From Dasyornis broadbenti (Eukaryota; Chordata; Aves; Passeriformes; Dasyornithidae): a DNA stretch of 64,000 bases. The DNA is taken from the NCBI GenBank assembly GCA_013397935.1, contig VZRN01004188.1, forward strand, positions 427,677 through 491,676, read 5' to 3'. The notes beneath the pieces are model-generated. The model ran no database searches, was not told where the DNA came from, and saw nothing but the letters and a program-made list of their open reading frames with translations. The position numbers and the translations under genes were made by a program. Positions within the stretch are counted from its first letter, which is position 1, and each line of letters starts with the position of its first letter. This document shows positions 51,001 through 63,000 of the stretch, piece by piece.

Positions 51001-54000
51001 CTTGAGACACATGGGAAATTTTATTTAAGTGGTAAACTCAGCACATTTCAGAGTGTGAAAACTAATAGTAGTTAAATATTTCTTATACATGTTGTGATGT
51101 TTTGTACATATATACTGGGAACAGTAGCTCTGTAGCATTCTTGGCATGGGGAGGGGGTTCCTTGAGAAGATTACATTTTTGCATCTTCTTCTCCTAACAG
51201 GGCTCTTGTGTGGATTGTGAGGCTCTCAACAACAGCATTTGCCCACCTGGCAGTCAAGAAATGGTAAATATTTGTAGTTATTTCTGTAATTTCATCTTTG
51301 CATGATGGCAGATGCACTGACAGTGTGTCAAACTCAAGCCACTTTCAAATAAATAGAGAGCAGTAAAGGCAGCCATTGGAGGGGCTTGTTAGAGGATGCA
51401 TATCCATGCTTTGTGATCCCAGACTGTTGCCCTATAACTGCTCTGTGCACACTCTTGTTCTGAAGTCTGCTTGCTGAATCAGTGTGGAGCATGGTGAGAA
51501 ATTCTGCTCTAAATGGTATTGAAGACTTGCAGCTTTTAGCACTTCTGCTCTGCCTCAGGCAGAGCTTTCCTGCTCACAAGCAGGGTTTGCCAGCTCCTCC
51601 AGAGTCCCAGAAGCAAGCCTGATTCTGCTAGCACCACCCAGTACTGCCACTGCCTAAATCACAGCCAGAGAATTGCAACAACCTTTCTGCACTGCAGTTG
51701 GTGAGGAACAGTTTGTTCCTGGCCTGTGCTCCCTGTTGACTCAGAGATGAGCAGAGCTAGCTGAAGGTGGAGCAAGGAGGAGTGCTGGTGTTTGAGTTAT
51801 CCCATGCTGAGGTTAGCAGAACAGCAAGTTCCAGGAAACTGCGATGTGAAGGCCAGACCCAAGATGTTGTTTGTGAAAGCCAGAGAGGTGTTCACCACCT
51901 TAAACTCTTGGGTGTTTTCTGAGAGATCTGACTTTCAGGAGAACTTGGTAATTCGGTCTCAGCATGAATGTCTGAAATGGAGCTCTGCAAAATCACTAGT
52001 TGCTCATTTTCCTCTCTGATTGAGGCTGGCAAAGGCAGAATCATCTGGGGCCCAGTTATGCCCTTGCCTAACTCCAAGACAGGTCACAGAGCATTGCTCC
52101 AAATCTTTTTGCAACCCTTTCTTCTATGTCTTCCTCTCTTCATCTCACGTTCATCTTTTTCTTTCCCTCCCTCCCTCCCTCTCTCATTCTTTCCTTACTC
52201 CCCCTATGCCCCAGTCTCCCTCCCTTCTTCCCTCTCCTATCTCTTTCCCCCGTCTTTCTTACTTTCTATTTCTCCCCCCAGCCCTTATCTCCCCCTTGTC
52301 TCCTCACCCTCCCTTCCTTCCCCTACGCTTGCTCTCTCCCTTATCATAGATACTATTATTAGAACTAAAGGGCAGCACCTTGGCTCAGGCCTGGATACTC
52401 TTGGGAGCAAGAGGAGGCCACCGTGTGCCTTGGTTCATCCGAGGCATGCCATAACCATGTCTCGTTCACCTTGGCTCCTTGGTGAACTTCCTCAGCTCAG
52501 AGATAGGCACAGTTGCTCTCTGCAGCAAAGAGAGCAAAGGGAAAGGTTACCGTTCTTATGGCTTGTTTTGTTTGTACAGGAACCAACGCTCTCCCCAAAA
52601 GAATGTGTTTACATCCATGATCCACAAGGCCTGAATGTCCTGAAGAAGGGGTGCGCCAGGTACTGCAATCAAACCATCATGGTGAGTGTGATGGAAGAAC
52701 CACATTCCCTCCGAAAGATGCTCAGCTCTGCTCTTCCTCATTCACCAAGAAGAGCTCTGACTCTCAGTCGAGAGGACAGGATGGGAGCAAAAGGAAAGCT
52801 GTTCCCAGGACCATCACATAAATGAGCTACCTGCTTTTCCTTTGTCCAAGAGAACACAGGGTATCAACCTACTGCAAATGTTAGAGCGCAGCTCAGTTGA
52901 ACCTGAGTGCAATAAATAAATAAGACATCCCATTTGTGACTGGCCAAGCTGTAGGAAGCCATGATGGTGCAGTGTTAACTGGAGTGTCCCAGCTTTAGCA
53001 TTTCTCCCAAAGGAAGCTGAGCACAGGGAAAGTGCTGTAAACTGTGAAGTGGTTGCATCCTGTTTATGAACCGCTGTCAGATGGTTTGGGAAAGTCTCTC
53101 TTAGTGAATTGATGGACCTCATGTTTTTCTGCAGCTCCTGAGCTCTCACAGTGCCAACTCTATGGAATGATTTGCAGGTGTTTCATTAAATAATGCTGAT
53201 TGTTTGTATTATGATTGCTCTTTCTTTGGTCAGGCCTGCAATCCAGGGCTGCTACATCCCTCCATAGAAACGCAGTCCTGGGCAAGGATAAAGTAGGAGT
53301 GAGTGGGCCAGCACTACAGAGAATAAAAAGCTCATAAAAAACATGGACCCTGTGTGTTGAAGTCACAGAGCAAGCAGAAAGTAATGGTTTGTTCCAAGAA
53401 GAACAGACAGTGAGCAGGAGGAGGGGCATTGTTGAAAAACAATTTAAGTGCAGGAGCGTCTAAGAAACACAAATGCCAAATGCAACGATCTGTTTCACTC
53501 CATGGTGGAGACAAGAATTTCAGAATTATGAGGGTTACTCTAGGAAATTCTTGTTAAGTCCTATCATACCTTACCAATTTTGCTTTTTTTTTTTCAGAAA
53601 CCTGGATGCTGCAAAGGATTCTTTGGTCCAGACTGCATGCCATGCCCAGGGGGATTTTCCAGTCCATGCTACGGCCGGGGAAATGTAAGTGTGGAGGATC
53701 CTGCTGCATTGCAATGAGCAGTTACATCAGTGTGGTTTGAGAATGTTGTTTTAGATAAGTGCAATTAAGAGTTTGTGCTCCAAGGCTAAACCTGCAGCAG
53801 TGGTAGCAGAAGATCCAGGGAGAATGGCACACACTCAGTGTGAATAAGGTTATGGCTGTTGGGGACACCTCTGGGTGTGTGGGATCTGGTGTGTATTGCT
53901 ACCACCACTCTTCAAAGTCCTGTTTGTTACTGCAAGTATCAAAGTGCCTTTGACAGACATCAATGCCTTGGCATTTCCCTGAGTTTCAATCATTTTGGTT

Positions 54001-57000
54001 TTCTTTTTGTTTTCTTTCTAGTGCAGCGATGGCATCCAAGGGAATGGCAACTGTCACTGCTTTGAAGGTTTCAAAGGCACAGCCTGCCACATTTGTGCAA
54101 ACCCAAACAAGCATGGCGAAAACTGTGATGAAGGTTGGTAACTCTGATGGAGAGAATAAAGGAAAACGTAGAACAAGGATTATGGTGCAAATTCACGTAT
54201 ATTGGATTCCCTTCTGGCAAGACCAGCATCATGAAAGAAGTGACAAAAATGTCATCATGTGTGTCCCTTCAAACAACAGTGGAGAAAACATGTTTGATAT
54301 GACAGCAGTGATGGGGGTTTTGGAAACATCAACCTATTTTAGATCTCTCCTGTTAGGAAACAAGAGACAGTTGACAATGACCTTGAGCTTGATAGCCTAA
54401 ATTTGAGCCTGTTCTTACAGCCTACAGAAAACATGGACCCAGGCAGTCACAGGATCTGTTCCCTGGCCAGGCTTGATTTGTGATGGGTGTTTCTCAGCAG
54501 ACATCCCTCTGTCAAAAAAAAAAAATGGGATGATAATTTGGTGTAAGAAGAGATTTTGAAGGAAAGTTGGGAATCTACAACCATGGTGGATTCTGGGCTT
54601 TTTGTACTTACTGATCTTGCTGCATGTACTTGACAGATTGTGGCTGTGTCCATGGCGTCTGTGACAACAGGCCTGGCAGTGGGGGTGTGTGTCAGTCCTG
54701 GTCCTGCAAGGAAGGCTACACAGGGAAATTCTGTGACAAGACGTCCAAGAACTGTGGCCCAAGTGGGCTGTCCCAGTACTGCCACCAGCATGCTGTCTGC
54801 AGCCTCAATGACACAGCAAGGTCAGGCTCTGTGGCACATTCAGGGACACATTGCCATTGTACAGGCACATGGCTGCCACCCCTGTGTGTGTGGCTGTGTT
54901 GCACAGGATTGTTTGAGTAACTCAGCCAACCTGCTAGAAATCAATCTTGCTTGCTTGAGGGATTGCTCTACCTGTGTCCCTCTTGTGTTTATACTTTTAA
55001 GGTGCATCTGCATGGATGGATATGAAGGAGATGGGTTTTCCTGCCAGCCCATTGACCTGTGCAGTCAGCCAGAACGGGGAGGTTGTTCACAGAATGTAAG
55101 TGGAGTCAGACTGTGAAGTGTGGAGAGGCAGCTCCTCTCAATGAGAGCAGGGATCCAGGATTCCTGGGACTGTTACAGATTCTGTGTGCTAGTTTTTCCT
55201 GTCTGTCAGATGGGTGAAATAACAGGTAGCTTGACACAGTCATTGTAAAGATGCCAATCATTTGGGTTGGTGCCAAAATGTGACACTCCAAGGATAGTTT
55301 GGCTAGTTTGCACCAGGTATCTTATCAGCCACAGAGATTAGCTGTACAGACAATTTTTGGTTTGCAATGATATTCCCCATAAGCTCTTCTAACATGTGTT
55401 GGTTTCTCTGTTGTTATGTTCAGTCTGTAGCTTAACTGCGATATCCAACTCATGTTTCCAGTAACCACGAACACTGCATTACTATTCATGGTAAAAGACT
55501 GTGGTGCTTTATGCTGGAAATAAAATTACTGCCAAACGGTCAGACCTCGTCATAAATTAGACCCCTCAGTCAGAGGAAGACACTGGGCCATATAGAAGAG
55601 AATAGGATGGCACTGGGTACGAAGTAGGTCTGTCCTGAGAGAGATCTGCTGTCCATCACTGATTCCATCCCAGACATCCAAGCAAGAGATTGTGGTCCTC
55701 CTCTTCCGGGAATATTTATTCTGTAATGGAAGAGCTTTACATAATGATAATGAACACCCTGGGAGTTCTGAGCCACCTTAGGCACAAGTGTCTTCCTCTC
55801 TCAAAACACCAAATGTCTCCAGAATCACTTTGTTATGAAGTTTTCTATGGCTTTTCTGGAGAAGATGCTTCCAGCCTCCATCCCCAGTGCTGGAATCAGA
55901 GTTGGTCAGCCAGAAATTCTCCACGGTGTGAGGAAGGAGATCTGTTGCTGTATTTTCATTGCACTGTCTCCCTTCTGCTGAATGTAATTCCTTCTCTCTC
56001 CCTTCTCCTGAAGGCCCTGTGCACCAGTACAGGCCCTGGCACTGCCACCTGCCAGTGCAATGTGGGCTGGACTGGGGACGGGAAGGCCTGTGTGCCTATA
56101 GACAACTGCATGCTGGAGAGCAGGGGGAACTGCCACCTCAACGCCGACTGCGTTTACATTGGGCCTGGGCAGGTATGAGCAAAGCTGAGCAGCCTGATGG
56201 CAGAATTTACACTTCCTCAGCTGCTCTGAGATGGCCTTAGATTGCCAGAGGCAAAAATCAGGCTGACCAGCAGCCAAGTCTGCTTGTCTACTGCCGGAAA
56301 CACCAGCTGCAGCTGCAGCATTGCAGTGCACTTGCATGTGAGATGCACTGGTGTGTTTAGGACTGCTACTCAGCTCCGGGACTTGTGCAGCAAGGGGACA
56401 AGACTACGCTCGGTAATCCAGCTTGACCTCAGGCATCAGTTGCTGCATCCCCCAGTCACCAGATCACAGCATTGAAGGGCATGTGCAGCTGTTCAGTCTG
56501 TGGAGGGAGCTGGGCCAAGAGCAAGGCCTGTTGAGATAGGAGGAAGACACACAAGAGGGGTCTTCTCAGGGTGCTACTTCTCCCCACTGAGCCAGGGGAG
56601 CGTTGCACAATGTGCTGAAAAAAGGTACAAAAGCTGTAGCAGATTTTAGTGGGATGTGCAAGTGCTCTCCCCAATATCTTGAAAGCAGGAAGTTTTGAAA
56701 TTAACTCATCTTTCTGCCAGTCACAAAGTCCATGTCATTCCCTAAAAATCTGGAAATAAAGGAGGAAACCATCATTTTCAAGTGACCCCCACAGCCAAGC
56801 CATGCAAGGGATTAAAGTGCTTGAGTAACCAGGCAGCTTGTGTGCTGTGATAGAGGATGATGCTCTGCTAAGGAACCAACTCTACATTTCCAGGTCTCGA
56901 GGGACCAGGAAAATAAATTAAGTTTTGCTGCCTTAGACCTTTTTTGGGCAGCAAATGAGGATGTTCTGGTAAGTCTATAAAACAGAAATGTCTCTTTCTT

Positions 57001-60000
57001 GCAGAGCAAGTGTGTCTGCAAGAGGGGTTATGCTGGCGATGGCCACAGCTGTGATGCGATCAACCCGTGCCTCATGGACAATGGTGGCTGCCATGACCTG
57101 GTGAGTAGCTAAAGAGCTGTCCCAAGGCTGGCATGGCAGGAGGGGATCACCTGCTCACTGACAGGTTTTGCAGCCATGGCATTGAGAGAATTGCAGGGAT
57201 TTATGTTATGTCATCTTGCTGGCCTGCACTGAGGTGCTCCAAAGATGGATCCTCTGATTTTTGTGGGTTCACACAACCAAAACTATCATCCTGGCTTAGC
57301 TACATGAGGGGAATGCTCAGTGCCACCATAAAGGCAGCAGGTGGAAGGTGTTTGTGTGTGTTACTCCAGCCCAGCCCTTGGAAGGCCACAATTCAATTCT
57401 GAGATAGATGTAACACTACATAACCTGTGTTTTCTTTCTAAATTCTCCTTCCTTCCCTTGTATTTGCAGGCTACATGTGTACCCCTTGGTGGAGGAGAGA
57501 GATCCTGTGTTTGCTCTGAAGGCTACTTTGGGGATGGCATGACGTGCTACGGGGACATTCTAAAAGTTAGTGAAGAGCAAATGTCTGAGGCCTTTTTGAG
57601 ACTGGAGAGAACTGGCTCTGCTCTCGCTGTACTTTTCTGTGGTACCTGAGTTGACTCCTTCTCCCAACATCAGCGTGAAGCACAAGTGTATGCCAAGGCC
57701 ACAGGGACAGAAGCGATGCCAGGACTAATTACTGCCAGTGAAACTATAATTTCTAAGCTGCTTCACTCCTGTGCAGGGAGCACCTGTCCTGTGCAATAAG
57801 TCATCTTTCCTTTGTTGTTCAGAAAGTTTTTCAGGTCAGAGCTGTCAGGCCTATTTTCTGTCATTAGAAATATCAAAGGCCACTGTGGATTCTATCTTTT
57901 GTCCCTGATACACATGAACTCATTGCAGATGAGTTGAAAAGAGTTGGCTTATTTGGGAATATATTTTTTTAATGGCTGAAATTTCATTTTAGAAGTGCTC
58001 ATCTCTCCTCACAATACATGGTGCCTGTAATGGTTGTGAAGTGAGAAGAATGTCTAAGTCATTAGTGCCAGATTTGATACTGCAAAGAGCTCCTTTCCCC
58101 CACCCGGAGTCTCCCAGCCCTGTACCCTGTGCTCAGCAGAGGTAACTCTTCTGTTGTTTCTGTTTGAAAGGAGCTGGCCAGGAATTCCCACTTTGCAGGC
58201 TTCTACAGCTGGGTTAAGGTAAGAGAAACCATGGGCCAACCACACAGGTAAGTTCTGTAGAAGTGAAGTCTGTGAATGAGTCTGTTAGAAAACAAGCAGT
58301 TCCCTTAATCTTTTTCTGTGCAATATAAGAGAAGGAAAGAGAAAAGAAAACGAAGCAAAGGAGAAATGGTTAGAGAGCAGGCATGTAGAAAAGCTGTGGA
58401 GTTTGTGATAGAATGAGGGTCATGAGTGTGTTTTGGGGGCCCTGTTTCTCACACAGGAGGAAGCTGGAGCTGTGCTACACTTAATTTTCATGGTTGTACC
58501 CTCTGTAACTCCTGACCATCAAAAAACAGTACAGAAGGGAAAGAAGAAGGGGTGGCGTTATAACACTGTTTTTCAGAAGAAAATCCTTTGAGACATTAGA
58601 CTGCATGTTTGTTCCCTTTCTCATTGCTGTCTCCCTATCTAGTGTAGGAATAAGAGAGACCCTCCACAGACTGCAGCAAGTCCATGGAAACACAATATGA
58701 TGGATAGCCTCTAACTGAGCTTTAGCTCACCTGGCCTGCTGCATACATTGCTTTTGCCAGCAATTATCTTGGTCCCTCTGCCAGGACTGATGCTGGGGGT
58801 TCAAAAAGGATTTATGGATATGATTGAATGTGTTTGAAGGAAAACTGAATTGGGGAAGTAGAGCTGAAAGCAGCAGGTTTTCCCTTGGCAATCAGGTGTC
58901 AGCTGTTTTGGCTAAACCACCTGTGGCATTCATTGATTGCCATGCCCAGGAGAGCCTGCTGTGCTGCTGAGCACGTGCTGTGTTCCTTCACATCCCTTTC
59001 GCATGGCTGCGAGAGTGGAATGGCTGTTGGTTGTGTTTTGCACTATAGATGTGGCAGTGGCATGTCTTATTTGTTCATTTTTGTGCTTTGGACAACAGAA
59101 ATCTCTCTTCAGCATCCCAGCAGGAACCAATGTCACTGTCCTGGTGCCATCAGAGGCAGCTATCAAGAGCTTGAACAATGCTGACAAAGATTTCTGGTTG
59201 ACCCCCTACATGCTGCCATTTTTAGTCAGGTATGAGGAGCCTTCTGCTTTCGCTTTACTGGGCCAAACAACAGTAACAGAGCCATGAAATGGATTTTTTC
59301 TTGTGCATGACCAATAAGGAGATAGCTTGCCATAACTATAGAAGCAAATTTAAATATCTAGCAGGCAAAAATTAAGTAGGCATTTAAAACATAACAGACC
59401 ACTGACCATGGGCAGTGGGTTTATTTTTCATGTATTTGCAGAGGGAGATCTTCCCAGTCAGATGGCATCAGAACAAGTAATTCCCTCCATTGTTCTCTCC
59501 ACATCCTAAACTACTTCATGTGAGAGACATGAATGTTGGATGGTACGGGCTTATCTCCCTGCCATTACCAACAGTTCTCTAATCATTTCTTTACCTGATT
59601 TTGTTCCCTTCAGAGCCCACTTTCTTGAAGGTGTCTTCACTGCTGAAAAGCTAAAAAAGTACGACGGGCCAGAATTACTCACTCTCAACCCACAGACCAG
59701 ATGGCAGATAAACACCACAAGTGACGTAAGGGTTTCTTACATAAGGCTCACATACCAGTCTCAGATTTAACTGCTGAGGAGCTGCTATGTCCAGTGGGGA
59801 GCCCACATGGGACACTGGTGCCCTCAAATGCAGACATCTTTCAAAAACTGTACCCAGATTAACCATGTGCAGTGTTGAATGAACAATGTATTTGTTTAGA
59901 ACTTGCTTGGCATTTCCTAATCCTTTTGCTTTCCCCTCTGGTTCTTGTGCAGGTGTTGACCATCCAGAATGCGAGTGTGGTTGTCAGTGACATCCCTGCC

Positions 60001-63000
60001 AGCAATGGCATTATCCATGTCCTCAGTAAGGTACGTCAGTACATGTGACACTGGGAAACGCTGCAGTTGTAGCAGCAGGTTTGTGTAGGAGCCTCTGTGA
60101 TAGGGCCAAGGAGGAATATATGTCTGGACTGTTACGAAGGGATATAAAGGCAAAATATGTGAGGTTATCACGAGGTCCTGACAGATGCTTCCTGTGCAGC
60201 AGCGTTCAATGTTTAAAACATTTGTCTCCTGGACAAGTGAGAGGAGAGTTCGCCTTCTCTTGGCTGATAGGAGAAGAGTTCAGGTTATTGCAGGATTGTG
60301 TAAAATTAGGCCTTTTCTAATTGCCTTTCGTGCAAGCAGGGCAGGAGTCCAGTGTGATTCTGCTCACAGCCCCTTGCTCAGCCTTGCTCTAAAGCCACTT
60401 TTTCCGTAGGTTTTGTTGCCGCCTGCAGGAGAGATCCCACCGAGCCCTCCTGGTCTGCAGGAACAGCTCAACACAGTGGCCTCGTTCCGCACATTCAAGG
60501 AGTTGCTAGAGGTAAGCAGTCGAGGTGAGCACTGCCGTCACTGCCAGAACTGTCTTTTGAGCAAATGCCCACCTTACCCTGAACTGAGGGACCTAAATTT
60601 GGATTGCTTGGTAAGAAAGGGAGATCATGTATGTCCTACATGAGGGATCTTCTAGGAAAGCTCTTTTGAGCAGCCAAGGAGTTACATAATTACAGTTGGA
60701 TCTGCAGATCACTGGCATGCATTGGAGTGGAAGGTGGCCTGTCTACTGCAGGTGCTCTCATGCCTGTATAAACAGAGAAACCCAGAGGAAAGGGAAGGCT
60801 TGTTCATAGCTGGGAAGCTGCACTCATGTCATCTCCAGGATGAGGAGCAAGCAATCAGATGCGTGTGGCTCAACAGAAGTTGTGCATCCCATTTTCAAGC
60901 ATTTCCTCTTGCCTTTGTAATTGATCCCACACGTGGTTTGGTTTTAGTGAGTACAAGGGTAATTGCTAATGTTACTGTTTTGGACATTTTTTAGGAATAT
61001 CAGCTCATTGGGAAAGTCGAGTCCTCTGAACAATACACAATTTTTGTTCCTGGAAATAATTCCATTGAGGAGTACTGCCATGCTGCCAATGTGACCCAGC
61101 TGGTAAGCTCACTGCTTGCAGTTTGAATATGTATTGTGGTGAGTGCCGGGGCATGTACACTGCTGAATAGTAAACAAGCTCAGGGGATTTCAGCGTGGAG
61201 AGGAGATGAATATCTGATGCTAAAAGCAGGGAGAAATGTGGCAGAGAAATGAGATTTCCTGGGGTATTGCAGTGGGATCTGACAAGAATATTTGGACCCC
61301 AAGTGCAGAGTAAATGAGTATGTGGATGGATGGCACAACATATTCCACTTCTTGGCTGGCTGTGGCGATTTTCAGACTTCTGAAAGGTTCCAAAAAACAT
61401 TAATGGCTTCATCAAGTATCAGAATCATCACGTGTGATCAGTCATCTGTGATAGAGTTACTAGGCTCTGTGGGCTTAATTAACCATTACAGGTGCTTGAG
61501 AAATTTTCTTATGCCATACTTCTGACTGAATTGTAGTCTAAGAAGTCAAAAGACTCCTAACATTTTTATTTCTGTGGATTTAGGACAATGAAACAGTGCA
61601 GTACCACATTGTACTGGGAGAGAAGCTCTTGCCCGCAGACCTGAGAAGTGGAATTCATAAGAACAGCATGTTAGGGCTCTCCTACTGGCTAATGTTTTAC
61701 CAAAATAGCACCCAGGTAAGGGAGGCAGACTCTTCTGCCATTTGAGGATCTGACTTGACCTATCACTTCCCAAGGCTGGTGACTCGATACTCCCGTTTCT
61801 CTTTTGCACACCCTCACAAGTTTACTGCTGGGACTGTCTGGCAGCTGCCAAGCAATCCATGCAAAAGGAGTTGAAGATTGTCATCTCAGCTGTTTTCCTC
61901 TGCTTTGCAGAAGTTTGTCAATAATATTCCTTTGGATGGAAAATCCTTCGAGACAAAGAACGGCATCCTGATCGGGGTGTCCCAGGTGCTCCAGATCCAG
62001 AAGAATCGCTGCACTGCCAATACCACCACCATACAGAAGGTAATGGTGATGGCCGAGGAGCTGACGCCATTTCACAGCGTTGCTGCACCTGCTGAACCAA
62101 ACTGGTGGATAACAGACAGCCTACCTTGGCTCTCCTCATAGATGAGACAGTAGCTTGTGGGGTAACCCCAGATGAGCCTCATGTGAAATGGGACATTGTG
62201 GAGACTTGGCCCCTCCTACCTGCAGATTGTGTACATCTAATGCAGCTCTTGTGCAGATCGTGTTCAGTTCCCTTGCTGGAGCTCTCTCACAGTGCCTGCC
62301 CTGGGGCTGGCTGGTGCAGGGACTCCCAGATACTCAGCTGTGGAAGGAAAATCCAGCCAAATTCTTGCATGCCATGACCACGAGCTCCCCTAGAAAATGC
62401 TGTCTGCTCTCCCTGGGAGTTATGGCCAAAGTCCAGCTTGCATTTACCTTGTAGCTCTTGGCAATTGAACCACTTAACCTGAAGATTACAGGGTCAGACT
62501 GAGGTAAGTCTGCCAGCTAGAGATCAGAAAAAAAGTATTTGCAGGCTCATGTGAATGAACCCTGGGGCTACAAAAATCCCTGAGACTTGGGAAAGGTATA
62601 GCATTTGATCTTGTGGTGTTTTGAGCCACTGAGATAAAAACATCTTTGTCTTTGTCCCAGCCAGCAGCCTGTAGAGCAGCATTTGTAATTCAAGATTAGT
62701 GTCTTGGTGTGGTGTAGGTGGAGGACACACATGTGACTTGTCCTGTTCTCTATGCCCCAGTCAAGGTGCGGCAAGTGTGAGAAGGGGATCAAGTGTCCTT
62801 CTGGATCAGTTCTTGTGGTGAGTCTTGGATTCATGTGACAGCTCACAGACTGGTTGCAGATAATGTGTTGATGTCCTTTTATTGCTCTGTAAGTGTCATC
62901 TTGATACCTGAAAAAATGTGCCCTTGAGTCCTCTGTGGCTCATCCATTGCCAAGGTTTGCAAGAAAAAGCAGAAACCAAGGGAAGGTTACACAGGAAAAA

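Noticed and set aside
51968..52825. Open frame of 285 codons on the + strand, very rich in Ser, Pro, Leu and Phe
   Set aside because: Most of it is translation of the polypyrimidine tract, and its end overlaps STAB1 exon 20, whose frame alone is conserved. It is not a separate gene.
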